A stretch of 11,721 nt of DNA from Pseudomonadota bacterium. Its GTDB lineage: Bacteria; Myxococcota_A; Polyangia; Polyangiales; Polyangiaceae. Shown piece after piece: positions 1 to 7,101 of this stretch. Each line of letters opens with the position of its first letter. Position 1 is the first letter of the stretch. The DNA lies in contig JAEWOQ010000500.1 of the NCBI GenBank assembly GCA_023460875.1, positions 1 through 11,721 on the forward strand. The letters are read 5' to 3'. Position numbers and translations under genes: made by a program. The notes under the pieces were generated by a model, which was not told the origin of the DNA, did not search any database, and worked only from the letters and a program-made list of their open reading frames with translations.

Positions 1-2
1 CG

Positions 3-1223
3 ATGAAGAATTCCCCTGAACTGGTCCGCGACCTCCCCCGGCCGCCGCGACGCACCCCAGTGGCCCACCGACGCACCGCGTCGACGGCTCCCCTGCTGCT
101 CTCCCTCCTGGCGCTGGCCTGCAGCGCCCCCGAGAGGGACTTCGAGGACCTGCAAGGAGCCGCCGGGAGCCCCAGCGGCGGAGCCGCCTCCCACGATCCC
201 CCTCTCAGCGGCTCCGCGGGGGGCGACACCGGAAGCGCGGGAAGCACAGGGAACGCCGCGGGCAGCGACGGCGGCAGCGACACGACGGACACCTGTGATC
301 TCGGCGCGCCGCCCGCATGCTTCTCCTCCGTGGGAGAGCTCTGCGCCGCGGGCGTGCGCCAATGCACGGCGCAGGGGGAGTGGGGAGCCTGCGATCTCCT
401 GGGGCTCTCGAACGATTTCGAGCGCTGCGGCGACGGGTGCAATGCCTGCGACCCCGAGCGGACCGACGCCTGCTCCGAGGGGCTCTGCGTGTGCGGGAGC
501 GGTGCAGCCTGCGGCCCCGACGAGCTGTGCTGCGACGACGGGGACGGCGTCGGCTGCGTCGCGCCCCTGGACGATCCCCACCACTGCGGCGGCTGTGGCA
601 ACGTCTGCACGACGGACGACGACGACGAGCGGCCGGCCTGCGTCGACGGCGCGTGCACGACCCTATGCGTCGCCCCCAACGCTCGCTGCGACGGCTCCAC
701 GCTGCTCCGCTGCGGCGAGGACGGCGCCTGGCAGCCCGACGAAGAGTGCGCCCTCGGTTGCCGCGACGGGGCCTGCCTGAAGAAGGACGGGCAACCTTGC
801 GGGAAAGCGGCGGAGTGCGCCTCCGGCAGCTGCAACGTGTTCTACGCGGACGCGGACAAGGACGGGCATTACGGCACCGCCACGTCCCTCTGCGGCACCT
901 CGCCGCCCAGCGGCTACGGCACCGAGTCCACGGACTGCTGCGACACGGACGCCAGAGCCTACAAGGGGCAGACCTCCTTTTTCACCACGAAGCGCACCGG
1001 GTGCGGCGGCTTCGACTTCGACTGCAGCGGCACCGAGACCCAGCAGTACACGAAAACCGCGACCGAGTGCAGCACCAGTGAGGCATGCAGTCGCGGCACC
1101 AACGCTTGGCGGACCTCCGTACCCGCGTGCGGCAACAGCGGCTCCTGGAGCACCAGCTGCTTCCAGAACGGTAGCTCGTGGTGTCCGTCGGGCAACGAGA
1201 CTCGCGCTCAGGGGTGCCGCTGA
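3..1223 (+). CDS. Cys-rich secreted lipoprotein, myxobacterial type
   Basis: No enzyme fold is recognisable; this is probably a surface or periplasm-facing lipoprotein of unknown role. The N-terminus is basic and is followed by a hydrophobic stretch ending LLALAC, so Cys40 is the likely lipidated residue. A Gly/Ser/Ala linker covers about residues 50-94. From residue 97 on the protein is packed with cysteines, including CGGCGNVC at 195-202, a motif that I recall from many myxobacterial secreted proteins. A DADKDGHYG stretch (283-291) resembles an Asp-rich calcium-binding loop, and the tail has repeated Gly/Ser-Trp-Cys segments ending QGCR. The ATG lies two bases from the window edge, so an upstream in-frame start cannot be excluded. 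A GTG at 60 would give a shorter, cleaner signal peptide (MAHRRTAST...). No Shine-Dalgarno is seen for either. It converges with the FAD/GcvT gene. Lipoprotein nature is fairly sure; function is unknown. Confidence 0.82.
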   Translation: MKNSPELVRDLPRPPRRTPVAHRRTASTAPLLLSLLALACSAPERDFEDLQGAAGSPSGGAASHDPPLSGSAGGDTGSAGSTGNAAGSDGGSDTTDTCDLGAPPACFSSVGELCAAGVRQCTAQGEWGACDLLGLSNDFERCGDGCNACDPERTDACSEGLCVCGSGAACGPDELCCDDGDGVGCVAPLDDPHHCGGCGNVCTTDDDDERPACVDGACTTLCVAPNARCDGSTLLRCGEDGAWQPDEECALGCRDGACLKKDGQPCGKAAECASGSCNVFYADADKDGHYGTATSLCGTSPPSGYGTESTDCCDTDARAYKGQTSFFTTKRTGCGGFDFDCSGTETQQYTKTATECSTSEACSRGTNAWRTSVPACGNSGSWSTSCFQNGSSWCPSGNETRAQGCR

Positions 1224-1301
1224 GCGGGCTCCCAGCGGACGCGCAGCGCAAGCGCAGCGCAGCGCAGCACGGGCCGATGACGCCACGCGGATGCAGCGGG
1301 C

Positions 1302-1353
1302 ACACGGCGCAGCGCGAACACGGCGCAGCGCGAACACGGCGCAGCGCGAACAC
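1302..1353. repeat. 16-bp tandem repeat, 3.25 copies
   Basis: Three perfect head-to-tail copies of ACACGGCGCAGCGCGA begin at 1302, 1318 and 1334, followed by four more matching bases. Just before them (about 1247-1272) is an irregular run of GCGCA units, which looks like a degenerate extension of the same motif. The array lies in the 147-bp gap between two convergent genes. No clear stem with a T-run was found, so I do not call it a terminator. Confidence 0.9.
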
Positions 1354-1370
1354 ACAGGCCCCAGAGAGCC

Positions 1371-3821
1371 TCAGAGCCGGACGCGGTCGCTCTTCGGATC
1401 GTAGAGGGGGCGCAGGGACGCGCGGGCGGGGTAGCGCCGCCCGGCGACGTCCACCTCCCAGGCGCCTCCGTCGAGCCAGGCCTGGGTGAGCGGCTCGCCG
1501 GCGTCCACTAGGGCGAGCCCCACGGCGCCCCCCAGCGTGAAGCCGTAGGACGCCGCCCGGACGTACCCGACAGGCCGCCCGTCCCGGAGCAGCACCTCCG
1601 CGTGGAACAGCATGGGCTCGGGGTCCTCCAAGAGGACCTGCACCAGGCGGCGCCGCAGGGGTCCCGCCGCCCTCTTCGCCAGCACGGCGTCCCTGCCGAT
1701 GAACCCGGCCGGCTTGTCGAGGTCGACGGTGAAGCCGAGGCCCACCTCGAGGACACAGTCCGTGTTGTCGATGTCGTGGCCGTAGTCGCGGTAGGCCTTC
1801 TCCAGGCGCAGGCTGGAGAGCGCCTTCAGGCCAGCGTGCCGCAGCCCGTAGTGAACGCCTGCTTCGACGAGCAGCTCGTAGACGTGCACCGCCTGCTCCG
1901 TGGGCACGTAGAGCTCGTAGCCCAGCTCGCCTACGTAGGTGATGCGCAGCGCGAGGACCCGCGCGAAGCCGAGCTCGATCTCCCGCGCGGTGCGGAACGG
2001 GAACGCCTCGTTGGACAGGTCCGCGCTGGTCAGTCCCTCGAGCAGCTCCCGGGAGCGCGGTCCCTGCACGTTGATCTGGGCGTAGCCGGAGGTCACGTCC
2101 GTCGTGAACACGTGCGCCTCGGAGGGGGCGTGCCGCGCGAGCCACGTCTGCGCGTGCCGATGGGCGGTGTCCGAGGCGACCACCAGGAACCGATCCGCGT
2201 CGAGCTTGGTCACCGTGAGATCCGCCTCGAGGGTGCCCCCCTCGTTCAGCCACTGGGTGTAGGTGACCCGCTCGCAGGGGCCGTCGACGTCTGCGGTGGA
2301 GAGCCGACTCAACAGGCGCCCCGCGTCGCGTCCCTGCACGAGCAGCTTCGACATGAAGGACATGTCCATCAGGATCACGCCGTCCCGCGCCGCCTCGTGC
2401 TCCGCGCGCCACTGGGGGAACCAGCGCGGCTCGCCGAAGGAGAGCGGACCAGGGTCGGGGCGCGTGCCCTCCGGGGCATACCAATCCGCTCCTTCCCAGC
2501 CGCTCACGTCCCGGAAGTAGGCGCCGCGCGCCGCGAGGCGGTCGTGCAGCGCCGAACGCTTGGCGCCCCGCGCGCTCAGCATCGGGCGCATCGGATAGTG
2601 GCATCGATACACCATGCCCAAGGCCTCGACCGTGCGCTGACGCCGATACTCGCGGGTTGCTTGATGAGGCTGGAGCCGGTCGAGGTGCAGGGCGGTGACG
2701 TCCATGTCCGGGCGCCCGTGGAGCATCCAGTGGGCCATCAGGCGCCCCACCCCGCCCCCGGTGAGCACGCCGATGGAGTTGAGCCCCGCCGCCACGAAGA
2801 AATTCCGGAGCTCGGGGGCCTCGCCGAGGCACGGCGCGAGATCCGGCGTGAAGGACTCGGGCCCGCAGAAGAGCTTCTTCACCCCCACCTCGAGGGTCAC
2901 CGGTACGCGCCGCATCGCGTGCTCCAGGTACGGCCCGACGCGCTCCCAGTCGGGAGGGATCTCACCGAACGCGAACTCCGCGGGCATCCCCTCGAGCTGC
3001 CACGGCGCGCACTCGGGCTCGAAGAGCCCGACCATCAAGCCACCGCCCTCCTCCCGGTAGTAGCCGTAGGAGCTCGGATCCTCGAGCACCGGCCAGGACT
3101 TCGACACCCCCGGGATCTCGTCGGTGATGAGGTAGTAGTGCTCCGCGGCCTGGAGCGGCACGGTCACGCCCGCGAGGGCGCCGAGCTCGCGCCCCCAAGC
3201 GCCGCCGCAGTTGATGACCATCTCCGCCTCGACGTCGCCGTGGGAGGTCGTCACACCGGCGACCGCGCCGCCGCGCTGCCGGATGCCGGTGACCTTCACG
3301 CCCTCGAGGATCGTCACCCCCTGCAGCCGCGCGCCCTTCGCCAGGGCCATGGTGACGTCGACGGGATCGACGCGCCCGTCGTCCTTCACGTAAAAGCCCG
3401 CGAGCACGTCGTCGATCCGCGCCAGGGGGAAGAGCTCCCTCACCTCCTCCGGCGAGATCTCCTCCACGTCCACGCCGCAGTAGCGGTTGAAGGCCGCGAC
3501 CCGGCGGTACTCCTCCAGCCGGTCCCCGTCGGTCGCCACCTCGATGAACCCGATGGGCCGAAACCCCGTGCTCTGCCCGGTCTCCGCCTCCAACCGTCCA
3601 TACAAGTCGCGGGTGTACTTGCGGAGCTCGGTCGACGTCTCCGAGAGCGACCCGAACGTCACCATCAGCCCGGCGGAGTGCCAGGTGGTGCCCGCCGTCA
3701 GGCGGTGTTGCTCGAGGAGCACGACCTCCGGACACCCCATCTTCGCCAGGTGGTAAGCGACGGAGCAGCCGATCACCCCGCCGCCGATGACGACGACGCG
3801 CGCGTGCGTAGGGAGCGTCAC
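1371..3821 (-). CDS. FAD-dependent oxidoreductase with GcvT domain (sarcosine/dimethylglycine dehydrogenase-like)
   Basis: This is a likely flavoenzyme that oxidises an N-methylated amine (sarcosine or dimethylglycine class) and passes the one-carbon unit to tetrahydrofolate; the exact substrate is not visible. From a GTG start the protein has 816 residues, close to the family's usual length. A Rossmann motif GGGVIG (13-18) and Glu37 form the dinucleotide site. TTWHSAGL follows, with His48 at the position that carries covalent FAD in mammalian DMGDH and SARDH. An FAO_M-like linker is at about 370-412, a GCV_T domain at about 415-690 (GGTLEADLTV, INVQGPRSRELL, GELGYELYVP) and a GCV_T_C domain at about 715-805. 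GTG at 3821 is chosen because the Rossmann strand begins right after it and GAGGCGG precedes it. An earlier GTG at 3959 overlaps the upstream stop (GTGA) and would add 46 unconserved-looking residues. It lies 134 bp downstream of, and is co-oriented with, the EGF-type lipoprotein gene. No folate or glycine-cleavage genes are nearby. Confidence 0.93.
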   Translation of the reverse strand: MTLPTHARVVVIGGGVIGCSVAYHLAKMGCPEVVLLEQHRLTAGTTWHSAGLMVTFGSLSETSTELRKYTRDLYGRLEAETGQSTGFRPIGFIEVATDGDRLEEYRRVAAFNRYCGVDVEEISPEEVRELFPLARIDDVLAGFYVKDDGRVDPVDVTMALAKGARLQGVTILEGVKVTGIRQRGGAVAGVTTSHGDVEAEMVINCGGAWGRELGALAGVTVPLQAAEHYYLITDEIPGVSKSWPVLEDPSSYGYYREEGGGLMVGLFEPECAPWQLEGMPAEFAFGEIPPDWERVGPYLEHAMRRVPVTLEVGVKKLFCGPESFTPDLAPCLGEAPELRNFFVAAGLNSIGVLTGGGVGRLMAHWMLHGRPDMDVTALHLDRLQPHQATREYRRQRTVEALGMVYRCHYPMRPMLSARGAKRSALHDRLAARGAYFRDVSGWEGADWYAPEGTRPDPGPLSFGEPRWFPQWRAEHEAARDGVILMDMSFMSKLLVQGRDAGRLLSRLSTADVDGPCERVTYTQWLNEGGTLEADLTVTKLDADRFLVVASDTAHRHAQTWLARHAPSEAHVFTTDVTSGYAQINVQGPRSRELLEGLTSADLSNEAFPFRTAREIELGFARVLALRITYVGELGYELYVPTEQAVHVYELLVEAGVHYGLRHAGLKALSSLRLEKAYRDYGHDIDNTDCVLEVGLGFTVDLDKPAGFIGRDAVLAKRAAGPLRRRLVQVLLEDPEPMLFHAEVLLRDGRPVGYVRAASYGFTLGGAVGLALVDAGEPLTQAWLDGGAWEVDVAGRRYPARASLRPLYDPKSDRVRL

Positions 3822-3927
3822 TCCGCCCGCCTCGGGCCGACAGCGCGCTCCGCCTCGCTCTCGAGAGCCAACACCACGAAACCAGTCTATCGTCGGGATG
3901 AGCGCTGGGCCACCGGTGACCTCGGTC

Positions 3928-3939
3928 GCGCTCGAGCGC
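3928..3939. repeat. 12-bp perfect palindrome between lipoprotein and FAD genes
   Basis: GCGCTCGAGCGC is its own reverse complement. It lies 17 bp after the stop of the modular lipoprotein gene on the minus strand. A second palindrome, CACCGGTG, is at 3911-3918. There is no T-run after either, so neither is a convincing intrinsic terminator. In DNA this GC-rich such palindromes also arise by chance. Confidence 0.35.
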
Positions 3940-3955
3940 TCGCGGCCCAAAGACG

Positions 3956-5836
3956 TCACTTACAGCTGGGATGCGTGCCCGCGCGGAGGTCGTCGACGCG
4001 GAAGCCTTGGGGCTCGATGACGTCGTTGCAGGTGCCTTCGCCCGCGGGCACGTTCACCCTGAAGCTCAACGTGTCTCTCAGCCCACCCCCGAGCGCCAGT
4101 GGATCTAGGCAGAGCACGTGCTCCGACCAACCATCGGTGCTCTCCAGCACCTCGCAGCCCAGCGCCGAACACACCTGGCCAACGGTGCCCTCCTTGGTCC
4201 CGGGGAAATCGTAGTGGAAGGTGATAGCCGCCTTGCCGCTATCGCTCGCCTCGGGCGTGACGAAGGGAACTCCGATGATCGGGGTTGGGCAGCGCGCCTC
4301 CACTCCGAACTGCAAGAACGATTCGCCTTGGAACGCCGCCTCTGAATCGACCACCTTGTGGAAGACGGAGCCGGCGCCCGTGGAGGACCACGGCACCGTC
4401 GCGGGCGTCTCGCTCTCCGCGTCGCCGTCCAAGATGCCGTTCACCGCCGCGCAGCCTGGCTCGTCGATGAGCTCGATGCTGTCGAGGCGGCTGTCGAATC
4501 CGTAGACGGCTGCGCAGCCACCACGACCGACCTCCGCCCGAAGTACGACGTTACTCCCTCGCCACCCGGGAGGGAGACAAACCACGTCCGTCTTGGTCTC
4601 CAACGAGCGCCGCGCGCCGAGCTGGACGAGTTCGGCTCCCGCCTGGTCGCGCAGCTGCAGGAACAGGGTATCGGCACAGGAAGACCCGCCGCTGCAGCTG
4701 CTGGAGCCATCGCCGTTCCCGGTCTGATAGGTCACGCGGATCGCCGCCCCCGGTACCTGATCGGCGGTCGGCACGATGAAGGGCTGCGAAATGCTCAGAT
4801 CGCCAGCGCTACACTGACCAGGGGCAGTAAAGTAAACACTCCCCCCGCTGATGTTGACCCCCGTCGCATGCCGCGTCCACTCGGAGTCGTCCTCGAAATC
4901 CCCGTTGCGGATGCCCTCGACGGTGGCGCATTGGCCCTCTTCGGCGAGCACGATCTCCACGTCGTCCACCTGGAAGCTGTCGAACACGCAGAAGTCGTCA
5001 GGGAAAGCTCCGGGTTGGAACCGCAGGGTCTGCGCGCCCCCCAGCGCCGCGGGGCCGACGCAGATCGAGTTGTTCGCCTCGGCGGGCTTCGAGCTAGCGG
5101 TCAGCACGTCGTGAGTGACGCCCCCCAGACGGACCGCGATCTTCCCGAGGTGCTCCGAGCCCGTTTGCCACGCCTTGAAGCGCAGCACCATCGGCTCCGC
5201 GGCGTCGCGGGGCGGCATCTCGAGCTCCTGACCGATGCGGCCGCCGTAGCAGAGCGCGTCGGGGGGGAGCTGACCGAAGAAGCCGTTCAGGTTGATCGAT
5301 GCGGCGCCCGTGACGGTCCACGCGGAGTCGTCGTCGAAGGTCCCGTTCTGCACGAGGCCACCCACCCACTGGCAGGTGTCGCCGTTCAGCTCGTAGCCGG
5401 CGGTGCAACGCTCACACTCATCTCCCGCCCGGAGCCCGTCACAGCTGCACACCGCGGCTCCCGAGGCGTCGTCGCAGGTCCCCGCTCCTGAGCAATCGTT
5501 CCCCGCGCAGCTCTCTTGGCAGGTGCCATCCTCATCGTTGTCCTGATACCCGTCGTCGCATTCGCCACACTCCATGCCTGCGTACCCCTCGTCGCAGACA
5601 CAGGCGGGCTCCTCCCCGTCGACGGAACACTTCCCGTGGTCGCCGCAGTCGAGCCCGACCGCGTCGCAGGCCGCAGCGTGAGGGTCGTCACCGCCACTGC
5701 CTCCTTCCCCACCCGGCCCCTGCCCTGCGCCGCCGATGTCCCGGGGGGCTCCGAAGTGTTCGTCAGTGTACTCGCTGGTGCACGCAGAGTATGCGACGAG
5801 CGCCATACAGGGGACGAGAATGAACGAGAAGCGCAT
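3956..5836 (-). CDS. Modular lipoprotein: EGF-like Cys repeats plus three jelly-roll-like modules
   Basis: Probably a surface-exposed binding or adhesion protein of 626 residues; no catalytic motif was seen. The ATG at 5836 gives MRFSFILVPCMALVAYSAC, a lipoprotein signal peptide with Cys19 as the likely lipid site. Tyr at -3 is not typical of a lipobox, so a conventional signal peptide is an alternative. An in-frame ATG at 5887 would only add a charged 17-residue leader. A Gly-rich linker (about 35-50) leads to a Cys-rich region (57-155) with EGF-like spacing, such as CVCDEGYAGMECGEC. Three modules follow, starting near residues 160, 310 and 462. The first two open with NGTFDDDSAW and NGDFEDDSEW, and the third with the weaker NGILDGDAESE. 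Each has beta-strand-rich text ending in a VDD or DS acidic motif, reminiscent of CBM4/9-type jelly rolls. Carbohydrate binding is inferred only. A purine-rich GGGAGAT lies about 24 nt upstream, too far for a standard Shine-Dalgarno. Confidence 0.85.
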   Translation of the reverse strand: MRFSFILVPCMALVAYSACTSEYTDEHFGAPRDIGGAGQGPGGEGGSGGDDPHAAACDAVGLDCGDHGKCSVDGEEPACVCDEGYAGMECGECDDGYQDNDEDGTCQESCAGNDCSGAGTCDDASGAAVCSCDGLRAGDECERCTAGYELNGDTCQWVGGLVQNGTFDDDSAWTVTGAASINLNGFFGQLPPDALCYGGRIGQELEMPPRDAAEPMVLRFKAWQTGSEHLGKIAVRLGGVTHDVLTASSKPAEANNSICVGPAALGGAQTLRFQPGAFPDDFCVFDSFQVDDVEIVLAEEGQCATVEGIRNGDFEDDSEWTRHATGVNISGGSVYFTAPGQCSAGDLSISQPFIVPTADQVPGAAIRVTYQTGNGDGSSSCSGGSSCADTLFLQLRDQAGAELVQLGARRSLETKTDVVCLPPGWRGSNVVLRAEVGRGGCAAVYGFDSRLDSIELIDEPGCAAVNGILDGDAESETPATVPWSSTGAGSVFHKVVDSEAAFQGESFLQFGVEARCPTPIIGVPFVTPEASDSGKAAITFHYDFPGTKEGTVGQVCSALGCEVLESTDGWSEHVLCLDPLALGGGLRDTLSFRVNVPAGEGTCNDVIEPQGFRVDDLRAGTHPSCK

Positions 5837-5991
5837 GCCCGCGCAGCATAACCGATCTCCCACGGATCCTCGCCAGCGAATCCGCATCGTTCGAGGCCCG
5901 TGAACGACTCACATTGTGCGCAGGAGCCGACACCGCTCGCCCCTACCTTCGGCTCTTATCTCGCGCAGCTGCGCATGGTAAATGCGCTGCA
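5837..5991. promoter_or_regulatory. Divergent intergenic region with overlapping inverted repeats
   Basis: This 155-bp gap must hold the promoters of two divergent genes, the modular lipoprotein (-) and the TPR protein (+). Near the TPR start there is a perfect palindrome GCGCAGCTGCGC at 5963-5974. It overlaps a second inverted repeat, GCGCAT-GGTAA-ATGCGC, at 5971-5987, which ends four bases before the ATG. Either could be an operator or an mRNA hairpin at the start codon. I found no convincing -35/-10 or -24/-12 pair on either strand. Confidence 0.4.
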
Positions 5992-7074
5992 ATGAGTGGC
6001 TTATTGCTCCGCGCCAGCAGGTCCGGCGGCGCCCGGTCCCGCGCCGTCTCCTGGGTGTCGCGCCTCGCCCTCCAAGCCGCCCTCGCTGGGGGGCTCGTCG
6101 CGGCGCTCCCCGACGACGCGATCGCCCAGAGCGCGGAGGAGGTAGCCGGCGCGCGCGACCTGGCCCGGCAAGGCGCCGCCGCGTTCGCCGTAGAGGATTG
6201 GCAACGGGCCTACGACTTCTTCGCACGCGCTGAGAGCCTGTTCCACGCGCCGCCGCATTTGCTGTACATGGCGCGCAGCAAGGGGAAGCTCGGGGAGCTC
6301 GTCGAGGCGCTGGAGCTCTACAACAAGGTCGTACGCGAGCAGCTGGACGCCAACGCCCCGCAAGCCTTCGCGGACGCTCAGGGGAGCGCAGCCGCTGAGA
6401 TGAAGGAGCTCGAGCCCCGGCTCGCGCGGGTCACCGTGAGCGTCGAGGGGCCCGGCGCCGAGGACGCGGAGGTCCTGGCGAACGGCAGACCCGTGCCCGC
6501 GGCCCTCTTGGGTGTCCCCCGCCCGATGGATCCGGGGACCTACGAGTTCACCGTCACGGCGCAGGGCGCCCAGGCGGAGCCCGTCGTGGTGACCATCGAC
6601 GCTGGTGCCCAGCGGTCCGTCACGCTCCAGCTCTCCGCCGTCGAGGCAGCGACGCCCTTGCCGCCGCCGCCCGCGACGACGCCGGCGGATTCGGGGACGG
6701 GCTCTTCTCCGGTGCCCGCTTACGTCGCGCTGGGCGCGGGCGCGGTCGCCCTGGGCGTGGGGACGTTCTTCCTCATCGACCACCTGGGCAAGAAGGGCGA
6801 CGCGGACGGCCTCTTCAACGACCGCGGCTGCGCGCTCGACGGGGCGTGCACCGTCGCGGAGCAGAACGAGATCAAGGATCTGTCGTCCAACGCGGCCACC
6901 TCCGGGACCTTGTCCATCGTGGGGTTCGGGGTGGGCGCCGCCGCCGTCGGAGCGGGGCTGTTCCTCCTCCTGACCAACGACTCCTCGAAGGCTGAGACGG
7001 CACGCCAGCAGAACGAGCCCCATGTACGCCCTGTCCTAGGTTGGCGTAGCGTCGGCCTGACCGGGCGGTTCTGA
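5992..7074 (+). CDS. TPR/PEGA-like envelope protein with C-terminal membrane helices
   Basis: A 360-residue envelope protein, probably a scaffold or partner protein rather than an enzyme. The ATG at 5992 is chosen because it puts a basic N-region before a hydrophobic segment (about 25-39) and an AIA|QS signal-peptidase site after Ala45. An ATG at 5914 would add 26 residues without adding a domain. Residues about 49-150 are Ala-rich helical repeats of TPR type, with the pattern AYDFFARAESLF...LELYNKVVRE. A beta-rich segment (about 150-215) with DPGTYEFTV looks like a PEGA or carboxypeptidase-regulatory-like fold. A Pro linker leads to two hydrophobic helices (about 240-262 and 300-325) around a short loop with two cysteines. 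Such proteins are frequent beside Ser/Thr kinases in myxobacteria, and this one converges on a kinase with 27 bp between the stops. The functional link is inference. Confidence 0.85.
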   Translation: MSGLLLRASRSGGARSRAVSWVSRLALQAALAGGLVAALPDDAIAQSAEEVAGARDLARQGAAAFAVEDWQRAYDFFARAESLFHAPPHLLYMARSKGKLGELVEALELYNKVVREQLDANAPQAFADAQGSAAAEMKELEPRLARVTVSVEGPGAEDAEVLANGRPVPAALLGVPRPMDPGTYEFTVTAQGAQAEPVVVTIDAGAQRSVTLQLSAVEAATPLPPPPATTPADSGTGSSPVPAYVALGAGAVALGVGTFFLIDHLGKKGDADGLFNDRGCALDGACTVAEQNEIKDLSSNAATSGTLSIVGFGVGAAAVGAGLFLLLTNDSSKAETARQQNEPHVRPVLGWRSVGLTGRF

Positions 7075-7101
7075 ACCGTCGGCGGCTCCTTCGTTAGCTC
7101 T

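Noticed and set aside
982..2832. 616-codon minus-strand frame in another phase of the FAD gene
   Set aside because: It runs through the 16-bp repeat and then through a second gene and is Arg/Ala/Pro-rich without domains; a composition artefact.
3822..3959. N-terminal extension of the FAD gene to a GTG that overlaps the upstream stop (GTGA)
   Set aside because: The overlap is attractive for translational coupling, but the added 46 residues are Arg/Gly-rich and the Rossmann fold starts just after the GTG at 3821. It remains possible.
1602..4214. Very long open frame (870 codons) on the plus strand opposite the FAD/GcvT gene
   Set aside because: Its product has no domain, is rich in Arg, His, Val and Leu, and mirrors the codon pattern of the real gene on the other strand. 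Long antisense frames are expected in DNA this GC-rich.
4358..5491. 377-codon plus-strand frame opposite the EGF/jelly-roll lipoprotein
   Set aside because: No motif, signal peptide or ribosome-binding site, and it lies wholly inside a convincing gene on the other strand.
7066..7101. Bidirectional terminator between the convergent TPR and kinase genes
   Set aside because: Only a CGGTT-CTG-AACCG inverted repeat over the TPR stop and a weak CGGCT/AGCCG pair are present; no T-run on either strand.
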